64,000 bases of DNA from Hydrogenophilus sp. (GCA_020725195.1 DYFL01000003.1:24419-88418), one strand, 5' to 3'; counted from the first letter of the stretch, positions 18,382 to 27,525 are shown. Made by a program: numbers and translations. The notes: generated by a model not told the origin, from the letters alone.

Positions 18382-18843
18382 TCACCACTCCCCGTAGGGC
18401 GTGCCGTCGGCAGCGTTGCCCTCGGCGCCGCTCTTGACGTCGTAGACCGCGCCCTGGGCCGGGTCCTGGGGCGGCACGGTCACCCAGGAGGCCGCGCTCT
18501 CGGTGATCGGGTCCTGCGGGATGCGGCGCAGGTAGCGTTTGCTCACCAGGTCCTCCAGGCTCTCGGGATAGCGGCCGACGTCGCCGTAGTGCTGGTCCAG
18601 GGCGGTGCGCATGAGCGCGAGGTTCTCGCGCAGCACCGCCTCGCGCGAGCGCTCCAGGCTGCCGAAGTAATAGGGCACGGCCAGGGTGAGCAGGGTGGCG
18701 ATGATGGCCATGACCACCAGCAGCTCGATGAGGGTGAAGGCGGCCCTGCGGGCGGGCGCGGGGCGCCGGGCCGGCGGCGAGAGGATAAAAAGCCCCCGGC
18801 CCCGCCCCTCGCCCATCGCCTCTCGCCCCTCGCCCGCATTCAT
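18382..18843 (-). CDS. GspG-like pseudopilin
   Basis: About 153 residues. The pilin helix AFTLIELLVVMAIIATLLTLAVP has Glu5, but the residue before the cleavage site is Ala rather than the usual Gly. The globular part has GspG-like features (YPESLEDLVSKRYLRRIPQDPIT...AVYDVKSGAEG...GTPYGEW). The final DGTPYGEW parallels NGIPYKEW of the next gene, so the two are paralogues. The start at 18843 gives a 36-residue leader; an internal ATG nine codons later is possible. The gene overlaps or abuts both neighbours. Confidence 0.78.
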   Translation of the reverse strand: MNAGEGREAMGEGRGRGLFILSPPARRPAPARRAAFTLIELLVVMAIIATLLTLAVPYYFGSLERSREAVLRENLALMRTALDQHYGDVGRYPESLEDLVSKRYLRRIPQDPITESAASWVTVPPQDPAQGAVYDVKSGAEGNAADGTPYGEW

Positions 18844-18845
18844 GC

Positions 18846-19316
18846 TCACCACTCCTTGTACGGGATGCCGTTCATCCCCACGCCCGGCGCCAGGGAATGG
18901 ACGTCGAAGACGTCGTCTCCCGGCTGCGGCTCGTCGGGCGGGCTCGCGTAGCTGCGCAGCCCCCAGGTCTCGGCCGCCGGCCGCTGGGGGTCGGCGGCGA
19001 AGGGGTCGCGGGGCAGGCGCCGCAGGAAGTAGATCTTGCGCGGCACGGGGCTCTGGGCGTCGTCCACCCCCGCCACCAGCTCGTCCAGCGAGGCGGGGTA
19101 GCCCGAACCGTCGACCCTGGCCAGGATGTGCCCCGCCTCCGAGGCCTTCTTGTAGGCGTCGAGCGCGCCGCGGATCTGGCGCAGGGCGGCCTGCAGGTCC
19201 TGCTCCTTGCCGCGCTTCACGGCGAGCTCGGCCATGGGCAGCGCCACCAGGGCGAGGACGGCGACGATGGCCACGGTGACCACCAGCTCGATGAGGGTGA
19301 AGCCGCGCGCCTTCAT
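18846..19316 (-). CDS. GspG-like pseudopilin
   Basis: 156 residues with a short typical leader MKARG and pilin helix FTLIELVVTVAIVAVLALVALP (Gly at -1, Glu at 5). The C-terminal globular part has KIYFLRRLPRDPF, WGLRSYASPPD, VFDVHSLAPG and ends NGIPYKEW. The ATG overlaps the end of the secretin gene. It is probably a structural pseudopilin of this secretion machine, processed by a prepilin peptidase not encoded in the window. Confidence 0.85.
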   Translation of the reverse strand: MKARGFTLIELVVTVAIVAVLALVALPMAELAVKRGKEQDLQAALRQIRGALDAYKKASEAGHILARVDGSGYPASLDELVAGVDDAQSPVPRKIYFLRRLPRDPFAADPQRPAAETWGLRSYASPPDEPQPGDDVFDVHSLAPGVGMNGIPYKEW

Positions 19317-21688
19317 GGGTTGAGGCTCAAGCTGTGCGGCGCCGGCAGGCTCACCGGCAGGGAGACCCCGGCGGCGTCCGCGGCCTGGGGCGCGGAGACG
19401 CTGACCTGGGTCTGCGGCCGGGCGGCGAGGGCCTTGAAGGTGATGACCGCGAGGCTGCCGCGGCCGGTGCCGCCCTCGCCCGCCTGGGCGATCTCGACGT
19501 GGACCTGGCCGCTGCCGGGGACGATGTCCCGGGTGAAGGTGGTCGGGGTGCCGCCCTGCCTGAGGAAGTCGCCCTCGGCCACCTCCACCACCTCCAGGGC
19601 CGTGGCGTCGTAGGCGATCGTCATGGGCACGCTGGCGACCCGGGCGCCGGTCTCGGCCTGGAGCACGAGCTGGAACTGCTCGCCCACCCGGGCCTGGGCC
19701 GCGCCCTGCCAGCTCAGGGCCAGGGGGGCCTCGGCGGCGGCCGGCGCCGCCGGGGGCAGGGCCGCGGACACGGCGGGCCGCGCCGCCGGGGCGGGCGGGC
19801 GCGCCGGGGCCGCCGCCGGGGCAGGCGCCTTCACCAGGCCCACCGGCTGCAGGGTCAGGGGCAGGTTGCGCAGGGTGGCGTCGGTGCCGGACCAGAAGTG
19901 CATGACGTCGGCCTCGGGGCGGCGCATGTTGCGCACGATGCGCGGCGTGATCGAGAGGATGATCTCGGTCTTGCGCGCGTCGTCCTTGTGGCTGGAGAAG
20001 AGCCGCCCGAGCAGGGGGATGTCGCCCAGCCCCGGCACCTTGGCCGCGCTCTTGCGGTCCTCGTCGTTGATCAGCCCGGCGAGCACCTGGGTCTCGCCGT
20101 CCTTGAGCCGCAGCACCGTCGTGGCGGTGCGGGTGCCGATCTGGTAGGCGACGGTGCCGGAGGTGGGGTTGGTCACCTCGCGGGCGATGGAGCTTACCTC
20201 CAGGAAGGTCTTGATCGCGACCTCGTCGTCCATGTGGATCTCGGGCTCCACCTCGAGCTTGAGGCCGACGTCCAGGTACTGCACCTGGCCCGTGACCACG
20301 GGGGTGCCGGTGGCCACCGGGGTGACCGAGTTGGTGATCACCGGCACCCGGTCGCCGATCAGGATCTTGGCCTTCTCGCGGTGGCGCACGCGGATGCGCG
20401 GGCTCGCCAGGAGGTTGGAGTCGCCCACCTCCTTCCTGAGGTTGATGGTCGCGGTCAGCGGCGTGACCCGGATGTCCTCGGCGCCGAGGCGCTTGAGCGC
20501 CTCCAGGGTGAGCGGGCCGGCGGGGGTGGTGGTGGTGACGACCGCCCCGCCGGCTCCGATGATCGATTCCGTCCTGGCATCGGTGCCGGTGACCGTCAGC
20601 CCGACCGAGCCGGGCCAGTGGATGCCCAGCTCGGTGAGCCTGCTGCGCAGCACCTCCAGCACCTCCACCTCCAGCATCACCTCGGGCTCGGCGAGGTCCT
20701 GGGCGGCGATGAGCTTCTCCGCCAGGAGCACGGCCTCGGGGGTGTCGCGCATGACCAGGGAGTTGGTCTTCTCGTGGATGAAGATGTCCCTGGTCTTCAG
20801 CAGGGTCTTGATCAGGGTGAGCATCTGCTTGGCGTCGGCGTTGGTGAAGTGGAAGGTGCGGATCACCAGGTCGCGGTATTCCTTGGTCTTCGCCGGGGTG
20901 TTGGGGTAGACGAAGACGGTGTTCTCGTTGAGCACCTTCTTCTCGAGCTGGTTCTGCATCAGGATGAGGTCGATGGTGTCCTCCACCGAGGCGTCCTTGA
21001 CGAAGAGGGTGGTCTTCAGGTCGGCCTTCACGTCCTTGTCCACGATGACGTTGATGCCGCTGGTGCGCGACAGGGCCTCGAACACCAGCTTCAGGTTGGC
21101 GTCGCGGAACTGCAGGCTCACCGGGCGCTTGAATTTCGAGGTCAGCGTGGGCTGGGCCATGGCGTCCTGGGCCTGGCGCGCCTCGATCTCGCGGCGCAGC
21201 TCGGCGGCGCCGGCGTGCCCGGGGTTCTCCAGGAACACGGCCTGGAGCTTGGCCTGCGCCCGCTCCAGGTCGCCCTTGTCGAAGAGGGCCCGAGCCTCCC
21301 GCACCGCGGCCTCGTGGCGCGCGTCCTTCTCGACGCCGGCGAGGCCCGCGCGCGCCCGGGTGTTGTCCGCGTCCAGGGCGAGCACGCGCCGGAAGTAGCC
21401 GGCCGCCTCGTCGCGGCGCCCCGCCTCGGCCGCGCGCTCGCCCAGGGCGACGAGGAGGCCGATGGCGCGGTCCCGCTCGCGGATGTAGTCGGCGCGGATG
21501 GCGAGGTCCTTGGGCGACTCGCGCGCCGCGCGTTCGAGCACGGCGAGCCCCTCCTCGACGCGGCCCTGCCTGACGAGGTCCAGCCCCTCGCGGTGCAGCT
21601 GGTCGTTGGCGCAGGCGGCCAGCACGGCCGCCAGGAGCAGGCCGGGCAGCCAGCGCCGCCGCCCGGCGAGATGCCTCACCGTCTTCAT
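19313..21688 (-). CDS. gspD: Outer-membrane secretin (GspD-like) with TPR front and cohesin-like tail
   Basis: 791 residues. It has a lipoprotein signal (LLLAAVLAAC), TPR-like helices (about 30-175), a short STN/N0-like domain (VSLQFRDANLKLVFEALSRTSGINVIVD), further N-domains, and the secretin core (VGDSNLLASPRIRVRHREKAKILIGDRVPVITNS ... VPGLGDIPLLGRLFSS). A Pro/Ala linker (about 625-660) then leads to a cohesin-type beta domain at the C-terminus. The TPR plus cohesin layout differs from classical GspD and is typical of a less studied type II/pilus-like system. It forms the outer-membrane pore. The cohesin-like tail could contact substrates or neighbouring subunits. Confidence 0.88.
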   Translation of the reverse strand: MKTVRHLAGRRRWLPGLLLAAVLAACANDQLHREGLDLVRQGRVEEGLAVLERAARESPKDLAIRADYIRERDRAIGLLVALGERAAEAGRRDEAAGYFRRVLALDADNTRARAGLAGVEKDARHEAAVREARALFDKGDLERAQAKLQAVFLENPGHAGAAELRREIEARQAQDAMAQPTLTSKFKRPVSLQFRDANLKLVFEALSRTSGINVIVDKDVKADLKTTLFVKDASVEDTIDLILMQNQLEKKVLNENTVFVYPNTPAKTKEYRDLVIRTFHFTNADAKQMLTLIKTLLKTRDIFIHEKTNSLVMRDTPEAVLLAEKLIAAQDLAEPEVMLEVEVLEVLRSRLTELGIHWPGSVGLTVTGTDARTESIIGAGGAVVTTTTPAGPLTLEALKRLGAEDIRVTPLTATINLRKEVGDSNLLASPRIRVRHREKAKILIGDRVPVITNSVTPVATGTPVVTGQVQYLDVGLKLEVEPEIHMDDEVAIKTFLEVSSIAREVTNPTSGTVAYQIGTRTATTVLRLKDGETQVLAGLINDEDRKSAAKVPGLGDIPLLGRLFSSHKDDARKTEIILSITPRIVRNMRRPEADVMHFWSGTDATLRNLPLTLQPVGLVKAPAPAAAPARPPAPAARPAVSAALPPAAPAAAEAPLALSWQGAAQARVGEQFQLVLQAETGARVASVPMTIAYDATALEVVEVAEGDFLRQGGTPTTFTRDIVPGSGQVHVEIAQAGEGGTGRGSLAVITFKALAARPQTQVSVSAPQAADAAGVSLPVSLPAPHSLSLNP

Positions 21689-22260
21689 GATGCCTCCCCC
21701 ACGTTCATGGACTGCAGGATGTTCAGGGGCAGGTAGGTGAGCCCCAGCTGCCCGCCGCTGGCCTCCTCGACCCGGTAGGTGCCGTCGATCACGTCCCCGG
21801 CCGAGACGGTGTAGAGCCGCTCGCCCCGGGTCAGGAAATAGATCTGCCGGCCGTCGGGCTCCTGGTAGCTGCCCAGGAAGGCGAAGGGCAGCGGCGGCGC
21901 CGTGGGCGGAGGCGGGGGCGAGGGCTTGGGCGGCGGCGGCGGGGGCGGCGGCACGTACCAGGACTTGCCCGCGAAGAGGTCGGCCGGGGCGCCGCCCTCG
22001 GCCGTGCAGGCGAGCCGGTCGCGGCGGATGCGCCCGACCTCCTCGTCGAGGCCGGCGGCCTGCGGCGACCGGGTCTGCTCGGGCTCGGGCTGCCGCGCGG
22101 GCAGGGCAGCGTCCTCGGCGGCGCGCGCCGCGGGGCGCTCGGCGTCCCGGGCCGCGGTGGACGCCTGCGCTGGCGTCCGCAGCACGCCGCCGTCGGCGGA
22201 CACCAGGAGCAGCGTCGCGGCCAGGGCGAGGATCAGGCCGTGCAGGGCGCGCAGCCTCAT
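21685..22260 (-). CDS. Proline-rich periplasmic subunit, PilP/GspC-like position
   Basis: 191 residues: one N-terminal transmembrane/signal helix, an Ala/Glu/Arg-rich linker and a run of prolines (YVPPPPPPPPKPSPPPPP). It ends in a small beta domain (PFAFLGSYQEPDGRQIYFLTRGERLYTVSAGDVIDGTYRVE). That final domain resembles the homology region shared by PilP and GspC, which connects inner-membrane subunits to the secretin. The ATG overlaps the preceding stop and the stop overlaps the secretin start. Confidence 0.65.
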   Translation of the reverse strand: MRLRALHGLILALAATLLLVSADGGVLRTPAQASTAARDAERPAARAAEDAALPARQPEPEQTRSPQAAGLDEEVGRIRRDRLACTAEGGAPADLFAGKSWYVPPPPPPPPKPSPPPPPTAPPLPFAFLGSYQEPDGRQIYFLTRGERLYTVSAGDVIDGTYRVEEASGGQLGLTYLPLNILQSMNVGEAS

Positions 22261-22802
22261 GACGTGCCCCGCAGGTAGAGGGTGAGGCGCACGGTCACCC
22301 GCACCGCGTCCTCGCCGATCTTCTGGCGCTCGAAGGCGACCTGGTCCAGCGAGGCCGCCGGCACCTCGGAGAGCACGGCGTTGAGGAAGCCGCGGATGTT
22401 CGGATAGCTGCCCTGCAGCGGCAGGGTCACCTGATAGCGGGCGAGCTGGCCCTGGCCGCTGCGGGCGAGGCGGTAGTCGCCCTGCATGAGATCCAGGCGG
22501 TGGGCCCGGGCGGCGTCGTGGATGCGCTCGAGCCAGTTGGGGGCGCTGGCGCCGGCGGGGAAGTGCGCGTAGAAGCGGGCGAGCTGCACCCGCGGGTCCT
22601 GCCGCGCGCCGCGCTCGGCGCCGAGCCGCTGCTGCGCCTGCAGCTCGGCGGCGCCGCGCTCCAGGGCCGCGAGCTCGCGCTCGGCGGGGCGCACCCCCGC
22701 GTAATACAGGGCCGCGGCAGCGCACGCCAGGCCCAGGGCGGCGAGCCAGGTCCAGGACAGGCGCCGCACCTCGCGCCGCAGCCGCCGCATCCACGCCTTC
22801 AT
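22257..22802 (-). CDS. PilO/GspM-like inner-membrane subunit
   Basis: 181 residues: one N-terminal transmembrane helix (about 18-38), a coiled-coil stretch (ERELAALERGAAELQAQQRL) and a ferredoxin-like C-terminal domain (YQVTLPLQGSYPNIRGFLNAVL...VRVTVRLTLYLRG). This layout is that of PilO/GspM proteins. It lies between the PilN-like and PilP-like genes, with overlaps at both ends. Confidence 0.72.
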   Translation of the reverse strand: MKAWMRRLRREVRRLSWTWLAALGLACAAAALYYAGVRPAERELAALERGAAELQAQQRLGAERGARQDPRVQLARFYAHFPAGASAPNWLERIHDAARAHRLDLMQGDYRLARSGQGQLARYQVTLPLQGSYPNIRGFLNAVLSEVPAASLDQVAFERQKIGEDAVRVTVRLTLYLRGTS

Positions 22803-23332
22803 GGCCGTCCCCTCCATGCCGCGCCCAGGACGAAGCGCACCGGCCGCTCCCGATCCTGGGTCTGGATCTGATGGTTCTGCAGGTGCACGCCGGCGAGCGG
22901 CGCGCTCGCCTCGAGGCGCCGGGCGTAGTCGAGCACCGCCGGGTAGGTCTTGGCCTCGCCGACGATGCGCACCTCCTCGCGCCTGGGCTCGGGCTCGATG
23001 CCCAGGAGGGCGACCTCGTCGGTGGTCGCGGCCTCCACGGCGGCGAAGAGGTCCTCCCAGGGGATGCCCAGCTGCTGCAGGACCTCGCGCGCCTGGCGCA
23101 GCTCCGCCTCCAGGCGCTGCCCCTGGGGCGAGGCGGCCTCGGCCCGTTCGGGCCGCAGGCCCTGGGCGAGCCGGCCGAGCTCGGCCTCGCGCAGCTCGAT
23201 GTCCTGGGCGAGCTGGCGGTGGTGCCAGCCCAGGCCGGCCAGGGCCAGCCCGGCCAGCACGAGCCCGGCCCAGCCCGCCCAGGGGCGCGCGGTTTCGCGG
23301 CGCCGGTAGTCGAGTCTCAGGGGTCGCATCAT
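22799..23332 (-). CDS. PilN/GspL-like inner-membrane subunit
   Basis: 177 residues: short cytoplasmic N-terminus (MMRPLRLDYRRRE), one transmembrane helix (about 19-37), a helical region and a ferredoxin-like domain (VALLGIEPEPRREEVRIVGEAKTYPAVLDYARRLE). This fits PilN, which bridges the cytoplasmic PilM-like protein and PilO. Its end overlaps the PilO-like start. Confidence 0.72.
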   Translation of the reverse strand: MMRPLRLDYRRRETARPWAGWAGLVLAGLALAGLGWHHRQLAQDIELREAELGRLAQGLRPERAEAASPQGQRLEAELRQAREVLQQLGIPWEDLFAAVEAATTDEVALLGIEPEPRREEVRIVGEAKTYPAVLDYARRLEASAPLAGVHLQNHQIQTQDRERPVRFVLGAAWRGRP

Positions 23333-23349
23333 GGTTCCGCCTCCTTCGC

Positions 23350-24195
23350 CTAGCCGTTGAGCGCCATCTCGAGATCGGCGGCCCGCTCCGCGGGCAGGCC
23401 CCGCAGCGGCGGCAGGCGCAGCCCCTCGACCGCCTCGCCGGCCTGCTGCAGGGCCTGCTCGGCGGCCGCGTCCGGGGCGTAGACGCAGACCCGGCCGGGC
23501 GCGCCGTCCAGGCCGGCCAGCAGGCGCTGGCGCGCGAGCAGACCGGGCAGCGCCCCGGCCCAGCCGGCATCGGCACGCAGGTTGGCGAGGTCGTGCCAGC
23601 GCCCGCCCTGCAGCGCCGCGAGGCAGAGCCGGCCGGGCTCGGCCAGGACGAACCAGGTGAGCGGCCCGGCGAGCGCCCGGCGCCAGCGGTTGTAAGCCGC
23701 CATGAGATAGGGCTGGACCGAGCGCAGCCGGCGGCCGGCGGCGGCGGCGGCCTCGTCCAGGCCGGCGATGAGCCCGGCGTCCACCGCACAGGCGAGCTGC
23801 GGCCCGCCGCCGTCCGGGCTCACGCGGATGTCCCAGGCCTGGGCCGCCGCCTCGCCGTAGACCTGGGCGAAGCGGTGGCGGGCGTAGGCGAGCTCCTCCG
23901 CCTCCCCCGCCAGGCCCTCGTTCCAGGGCAGCAGGGCGTAGCGCACGAAGTGGTTGGAGAGCACCACGGTGAGTTCGCCGCCGCGCCCGTCCAGGGCGGC
24001 GAGCCCGTCGCGCAGGGCGGCCAGGGCCGGGGCCCAGGGCGGTCCGTCCGGCTTGTTCGGATCGGCGGCGGCCGGCGCCGCGCAGGGCACGACCCGCCCC
24101 TCGACCACCTGCGGCCAGCCGGCGCCGAGCCGGACGAGGCCGACCTCGCCCGGGCCGAGCGCCGCGCGCACCGATTCACGCCACGAAGGTGACAC
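23350..24195 (-). CDS. PilM-like cytoplasmic protein, divergent
   Basis: 281 residues read from a GTG at 24195, with GGAG 7 bases upstream. It sits where PilM/GspL would be expected, just before the PilN-like gene, and contains motifs seen in actin-fold pilus proteins (LTVVLSNHFVRYALLPWNE, ACAVDAGLIAGL). I see no clear ATP-binding phosphate loops, so it may have lost nucleotide binding. It overlaps the gspE end by 20 bases. Identification rests mainly on position and the SNHFVRY block. Confidence 0.6.
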   Translation of the reverse strand: MSPSWRESVRAALGPGEVGLVRLGAGWPQVVEGRVVPCAAPAAADPNKPDGPPWAPALAALRDGLAALDGRGGELTVVLSNHFVRYALLPWNEGLAGEAEELAYARHRFAQVYGEAAAQAWDIRVSPDGGGPQLACAVDAGLIAGLDEAAAAAGRRLRSVQPYLMAAYNRWRRALAGPLTWFVLAEPGRLCLAALQGGRWHDLANLRADAGWAGALPGLLARQRLLAGLDGAPGRVCVYAPDAAAEQALQQAGEAVEGLRLPPLRGLPAERAADLEMALNG

Positions 24196-25873
24196 GATTG
24201 ATCTCCTGCAAGGTGGTCTCGCCCCGGCGCACCAGCTCCAGCGCCGACTCCCGCAGGAAGCGGGTGCCGTTGCGCTGCGCCGCCTCCTTGATGAGCCGGA
24301 GGGGCTGGCGGGCGACGATCATTTCCCGGATCTCGTCGTTCAGGTAGAGCAGCTCGGCGATGGCCTTGCGGCCCTTGTAGCCCGTGCCCCAGCACTGCCC
24401 GCAGCCGCGCCCGGCGGCGAAGGCGTAGCCGGCCGCCAGCCCGGGCGCGAGGCCCGACTCGGCCAGGAGCCTGGGCTCGGGTGCCGCCGGCTCGGCGCAG
24501 TGCGGGCAGTTGAGCCGCACCAGGCGCTGGGCCAGGATGCCGTTCAAAGCCGAGACGAAGTTGTAGAGGTCCACCCCCATGTGCATGAAGCGGCCGATCA
24601 CGTCGAAGACGTTGTTGGCGTGCACGGTGGTGAAGACGAGGTGCCCGGTGAGCGCCGACTGCAGGGCGATCTGCGCGGTCTCCGGGTCGCGGATCTCGCC
24701 CACCATGATCTTGTCCGGGTCGTGCCGCAGGATGGAGCGCAGGCCCCGGGCGAAGGTGAGCCCCTTCTTCTCGTTGACCGGGATCTGCAGCACCCCGGGC
24801 AGCTGATACTCCACCGGGTCCTCGATGGTGATGATCTTGTCCTGGCCGCGGTTGATCTCGGAGATGGCGGCGTAGAGCGTGGTGGTCTTGCCCGAGCCCG
24901 TGGGGCCGGTCACCAGCAGCATGCCGTAGGGCTCGGCGGCGAGCCGGCGCAGGAGCGCGATGGTCGCCTCGTCGAAGCCCAGGCAGTCGAGGCGCAGGCC
25001 CCGGACCTGGTCGGCGAGGGCCTGCTTGTCCAGGATGCGCAGCACCGCGTCCTCGCCGAAGATGCTGGGCATGACCGAGACGCGGAAGTCCACCTCGCGC
25101 CCGCGCATGGCGACCTTGAAGCGGCCGTCCTGGGGGATGCGCCGCTCGGCGATGTCGAGCTCGGACATGACCTTGATGCGCGAGAGCACCTGCTCGGCGA
25201 GCTCCTGGCCCTCGACCGCGCCCACCTGGGTGAGCACCCCGTCGATGCGGTACTTGATGGCGAGCCCTGCGGCCCCGGTCTCGAGATGGATGTCGCTCAC
25301 CCCGGTCTTGAGCGCGTCGTAGAGGGTGGAGTGCACGAGCTTGACCACGGGGCTGGTGTCCTCGCTGATGCGTTTCAGAGACAGGTCCTCGGCCGCCTGC
25401 CCCGCGCGCCCGCCCCCGGTCTGGCCGGCGAGCACGCGGTCCATGGCGTGCATGCCCTCCTCGCGGCGCGCGAGCCAGGCATTGATGTCCGCCGGGTGCG
25501 CGAGCGCCCGGGTGCAGGGCTCGCGGACGCGCTCCTCCAGCCAGGCCTGCAGCCCGGCGTCGAAGGGGTCGCCGAACACCGCCACGAGCCGCCCCGCGTC
25601 GTCGCGCAGGGCGAGGCATTCGCGCTCCACCGCCTCGGTGAAGGCAATGACCTCGAAGGCGGGCCCGAGGCGGTCGAGGGCGGCCATGTCCAGCACGGGG
25701 TGGTGCAGGGTCGCCCCCAGGCGGGCGGCGAACTCGCCGGCGGGCAGGGCCAGCATCTCCTCCAGCACCTCCAGGGTGCGGCGCCGGCCCTGCCCGGCCC
25801 GCTCGCGCGCCGCGCGCAGCTGCTCGCCGGCGATGGCCGGGGCCTGCAGGTCGACCGCTTCCGTCAGCTTCAT
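24176..25873 (-). CDS. gspE: Type II secretion ATPase
   Basis: 565 residues. An N-terminal GspE/PilB-type N1 domain is followed by the ATPase core: Walker A GPTGSGKTTTLY, Asp box TIEDPVEYQLPG, Walker B IMVGEIRDPETA and His box TGHLVFTTVHANN. A four-Cys zinc element (CPHC...CGQC) sits between. It powers pseudopilus assembly at the inner membrane. The ATG at 25873 overlaps the gspF stop (ATGA), fixing the start. Confidence 0.95.
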   Translation of the reverse strand: MKLTEAVDLQAPAIAGEQLRAARERAGQGRRRTLEVLEEMLALPAGEFAARLGATLHHPVLDMAALDRLGPAFEVIAFTEAVERECLALRDDAGRLVAVFGDPFDAGLQAWLEERVREPCTRALAHPADINAWLARREEGMHAMDRVLAGQTGGGRAGQAAEDLSLKRISEDTSPVVKLVHSTLYDALKTGVSDIHLETGAAGLAIKYRIDGVLTQVGAVEGQELAEQVLSRIKVMSELDIAERRIPQDGRFKVAMRGREVDFRVSVMPSIFGEDAVLRILDKQALADQVRGLRLDCLGFDEATIALLRRLAAEPYGMLLVTGPTGSGKTTTLYAAISEINRGQDKIITIEDPVEYQLPGVLQIPVNEKKGLTFARGLRSILRHDPDKIMVGEIRDPETAQIALQSALTGHLVFTTVHANNVFDVIGRFMHMGVDLYNFVSALNGILAQRLVRLNCPHCAEPAAPEPRLLAESGLAPGLAAGYAFAAGRGCGQCWGTGYKGRKAIAELLYLNDEIREMIVARQPLRLIKEAAQRNGTRFLRESALELVRRGETTLQEINRVTFVA

Positions 25874-27069
25874 TGGATGCTCCCGGCGAGTTCGAAGATG
25901 GGCAGGTACATGAGCACGACGATGAGGCCGATCACCCCGCCGATGAAGGCCATCAGCAGCGGCTCGAAGAGCCGGGTGAACCAGTCCACCCAGCGCGCCA
26001 GCTCGTCGTCGTAGAAGCCGGCGATGGCCTCCATCATCCGGCCCAGGTCCCCGGTGCGTTCGCCCACGCGCAGCAGGCGCACGGACACGGCGGTGGTGAG
26101 CCCGTGCGCCTCCATGGCGGCGGAGCAGGGCAGTCCCTCGCGGATCGCCCGCGCCGCCTGGCCGAGCGCGGCCTGCATGGCCTGGGGCAGCAGCCCGGAG
26201 ACCATGTCCAGGGCGGTGACCACGGGGATGCCGCCGCGCAGCAGCATGCCCAGGGTGCGGTAGAAGCGCGCGAGCTGGTAGATCTTGAGCCGCTCGCCCA
26301 TCGCCGGCAGGCGCCAGAGCCCTTGCAGCAGCCAGCGCCGCAGGCCCGGCTGGGCGAGCGCGTAGACGAGGCCGCCGGCCAGGCCCAGCAGGGCCAGGAC
26401 GACCAGCCCCGTGTGCGCCTCCAGCATCCGCCCCCAGCCCATCAGGACCTGGGAGAAGAGCGGCAGCTCGCGGCCGACGTCCTCGTAGATGCGGCTGAAC
26501 CTGGGCACCACGTAGAGCAGCAGGAACAGCGTCACCGCGGTACCCGCCAGCATCAGCAGGACGGGATAGATGGCGGCGCTGACGATACGCTTGCGCACGG
26601 CGTCCACCTGGGCCTGGTAGGCGACATAGCGGGCCAGCGCCTCGCCGATGTCGCCGGTCTTCTCGCTGGCGCGCACGGTGGCCACGTACAGCGGGGGAAA
26701 GACCGCCGGGAACTGCTGCAGGGCGTAGGACAGGGGATGGCCCTCGTAGAGCCGGGCGATGACGCTCTTCAGCAGCCTGCGCTGCTCGGCGCGGTGCTCC
26801 TTCTCGGCCAGGGTCTCCAGGGCCTCCACCAGGTTGAGGCCCGCACGCAGCAGGGTCAGCAGCTCCTGGCTGAAGAGGCTCAACTGGAAGCCCGAGCCGA
26901 GGCGCCCGGTGAGGCCGGCGAGCCCGCTCCATGCGGCCTGCGCCTGGACCGAGAGGACCGCATAGCCCTGGGCCCGGGCGAGGGCTGCGGCCTCGCCCGC
27001 GTCCGGGGCCTCCAGGGTGACGGCCGCCACCCCCTCCCCCTCCCTGAGCACCCTGATCTGGTATTGCAT
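25870..27069 (-). CDS. gspF: Type II secretion inner-membrane platform protein
   Basis: 399 residues with the duplicated GspF domain. First copy: FSQELLTLLRAGLNLVEALETLAEK. Second copy: FYRTLGMLLRGGIPVVTALDMVSGLL, plus three transmembrane helices (about 165-190, 215-235, 370-395). The N-terminal YQIRVLREGEG strand is typical. It anchors the ATPase GspE, encoded directly downstream, and the pseudopilus base. Confidence 0.94.
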   Translation of the reverse strand: MQYQIRVLREGEGVAAVTLEAPDAGEAAALARAQGYAVLSVQAQAAWSGLAGLTGRLGSGFQLSLFSQELLTLLRAGLNLVEALETLAEKEHRAEQRRLLKSVIARLYEGHPLSYALQQFPAVFPPLYVATVRASEKTGDIGEALARYVAYQAQVDAVRKRIVSAAIYPVLLMLAGTAVTLFLLLYVVPRFSRIYEDVGRELPLFSQVLMGWGRMLEAHTGLVVLALLGLAGGLVYALAQPGLRRWLLQGLWRLPAMGERLKIYQLARFYRTLGMLLRGGIPVVTALDMVSGLLPQAMQAALGQAARAIREGLPCSAAMEAHGLTTAVSVRLLRVGERTGDLGRMMEAIAGFYDDELARWVDWFTRLFEPLLMAFIGGVIGLIVVLMYLPIFELAGSIQ

Positions 27070-27087
27070 CGCCGCCTCCCTGCGCCG

Positions 27088-27525
27088 CTACCAGCTGGTG
27101 ACGTCGGCCGCCTCGCCGCTGCCGCCGGGCTGGCCGTCCTTGCCGTAGGAGTACAGGTCGTACTCGCCGTGCTCGCCCGGCATGCGGTAGACGTAGGCAT
27201 TGCCCCAGGGGTCGGGCGGGACCTGCTTCTTCATGTAGGGCCCGGCCCAGCGCGGCTCGTTGGCCGGCTGCGCGAAGAGCGCGGCGAGGCCGAGCTCGGT
27301 GCTGGGGTAGCGGCCGACGTCCAGGCGGTACTGGTCGAGGGAACTCTCGATGGCGGCCATCTGCGCCCGTGCCGCCTTGATCTCCGACTTGCCCACCTGG
27401 GCGAAGTAGCGCGGCGCCACATAGCCCACCAGCAGGCCGATGATGACCATGACCACCAGGAGCTCCAGCAGCGTGAAGCCGGCTGCCGGCCATGGGTGTG
27501 TCGGATGCGCCTGCCGTGCCATCAT
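27088..27525 (-). CDS. gspG: Major pseudopilin GspG
   Basis: 145 residues with leader ending AAG, pilin helix FTLLELLVVMVIIGLLVGYVAP (Glu5) and the hallmark GspG C-terminus: PPDPWGNAYVYRMPGEHGEYDLYSYGKDGQPGGSGEAADV. The Asp residues of that loop bind calcium in characterised GspG. GAGGAGGGGC precedes the ATG. It is the first gene of the cluster, which runs gspG-gspF-gspE-pilM-like-pilN-like-pilO-like-pilP-like-gspD-pseudopilins. Confidence 0.93.
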   Translation of the reverse strand: MMARQAHPTHPWPAAGFTLLELLVVMVIIGLLVGYVAPRYFAQVGKSEIKAARAQMAAIESSLDQYRLDVGRYPSTELGLAALFAQPANEPRWAGPYMKKQVPPDPWGNAYVYRMPGEHGEYDLYSYGKDGQPGGSGEAADVTSW

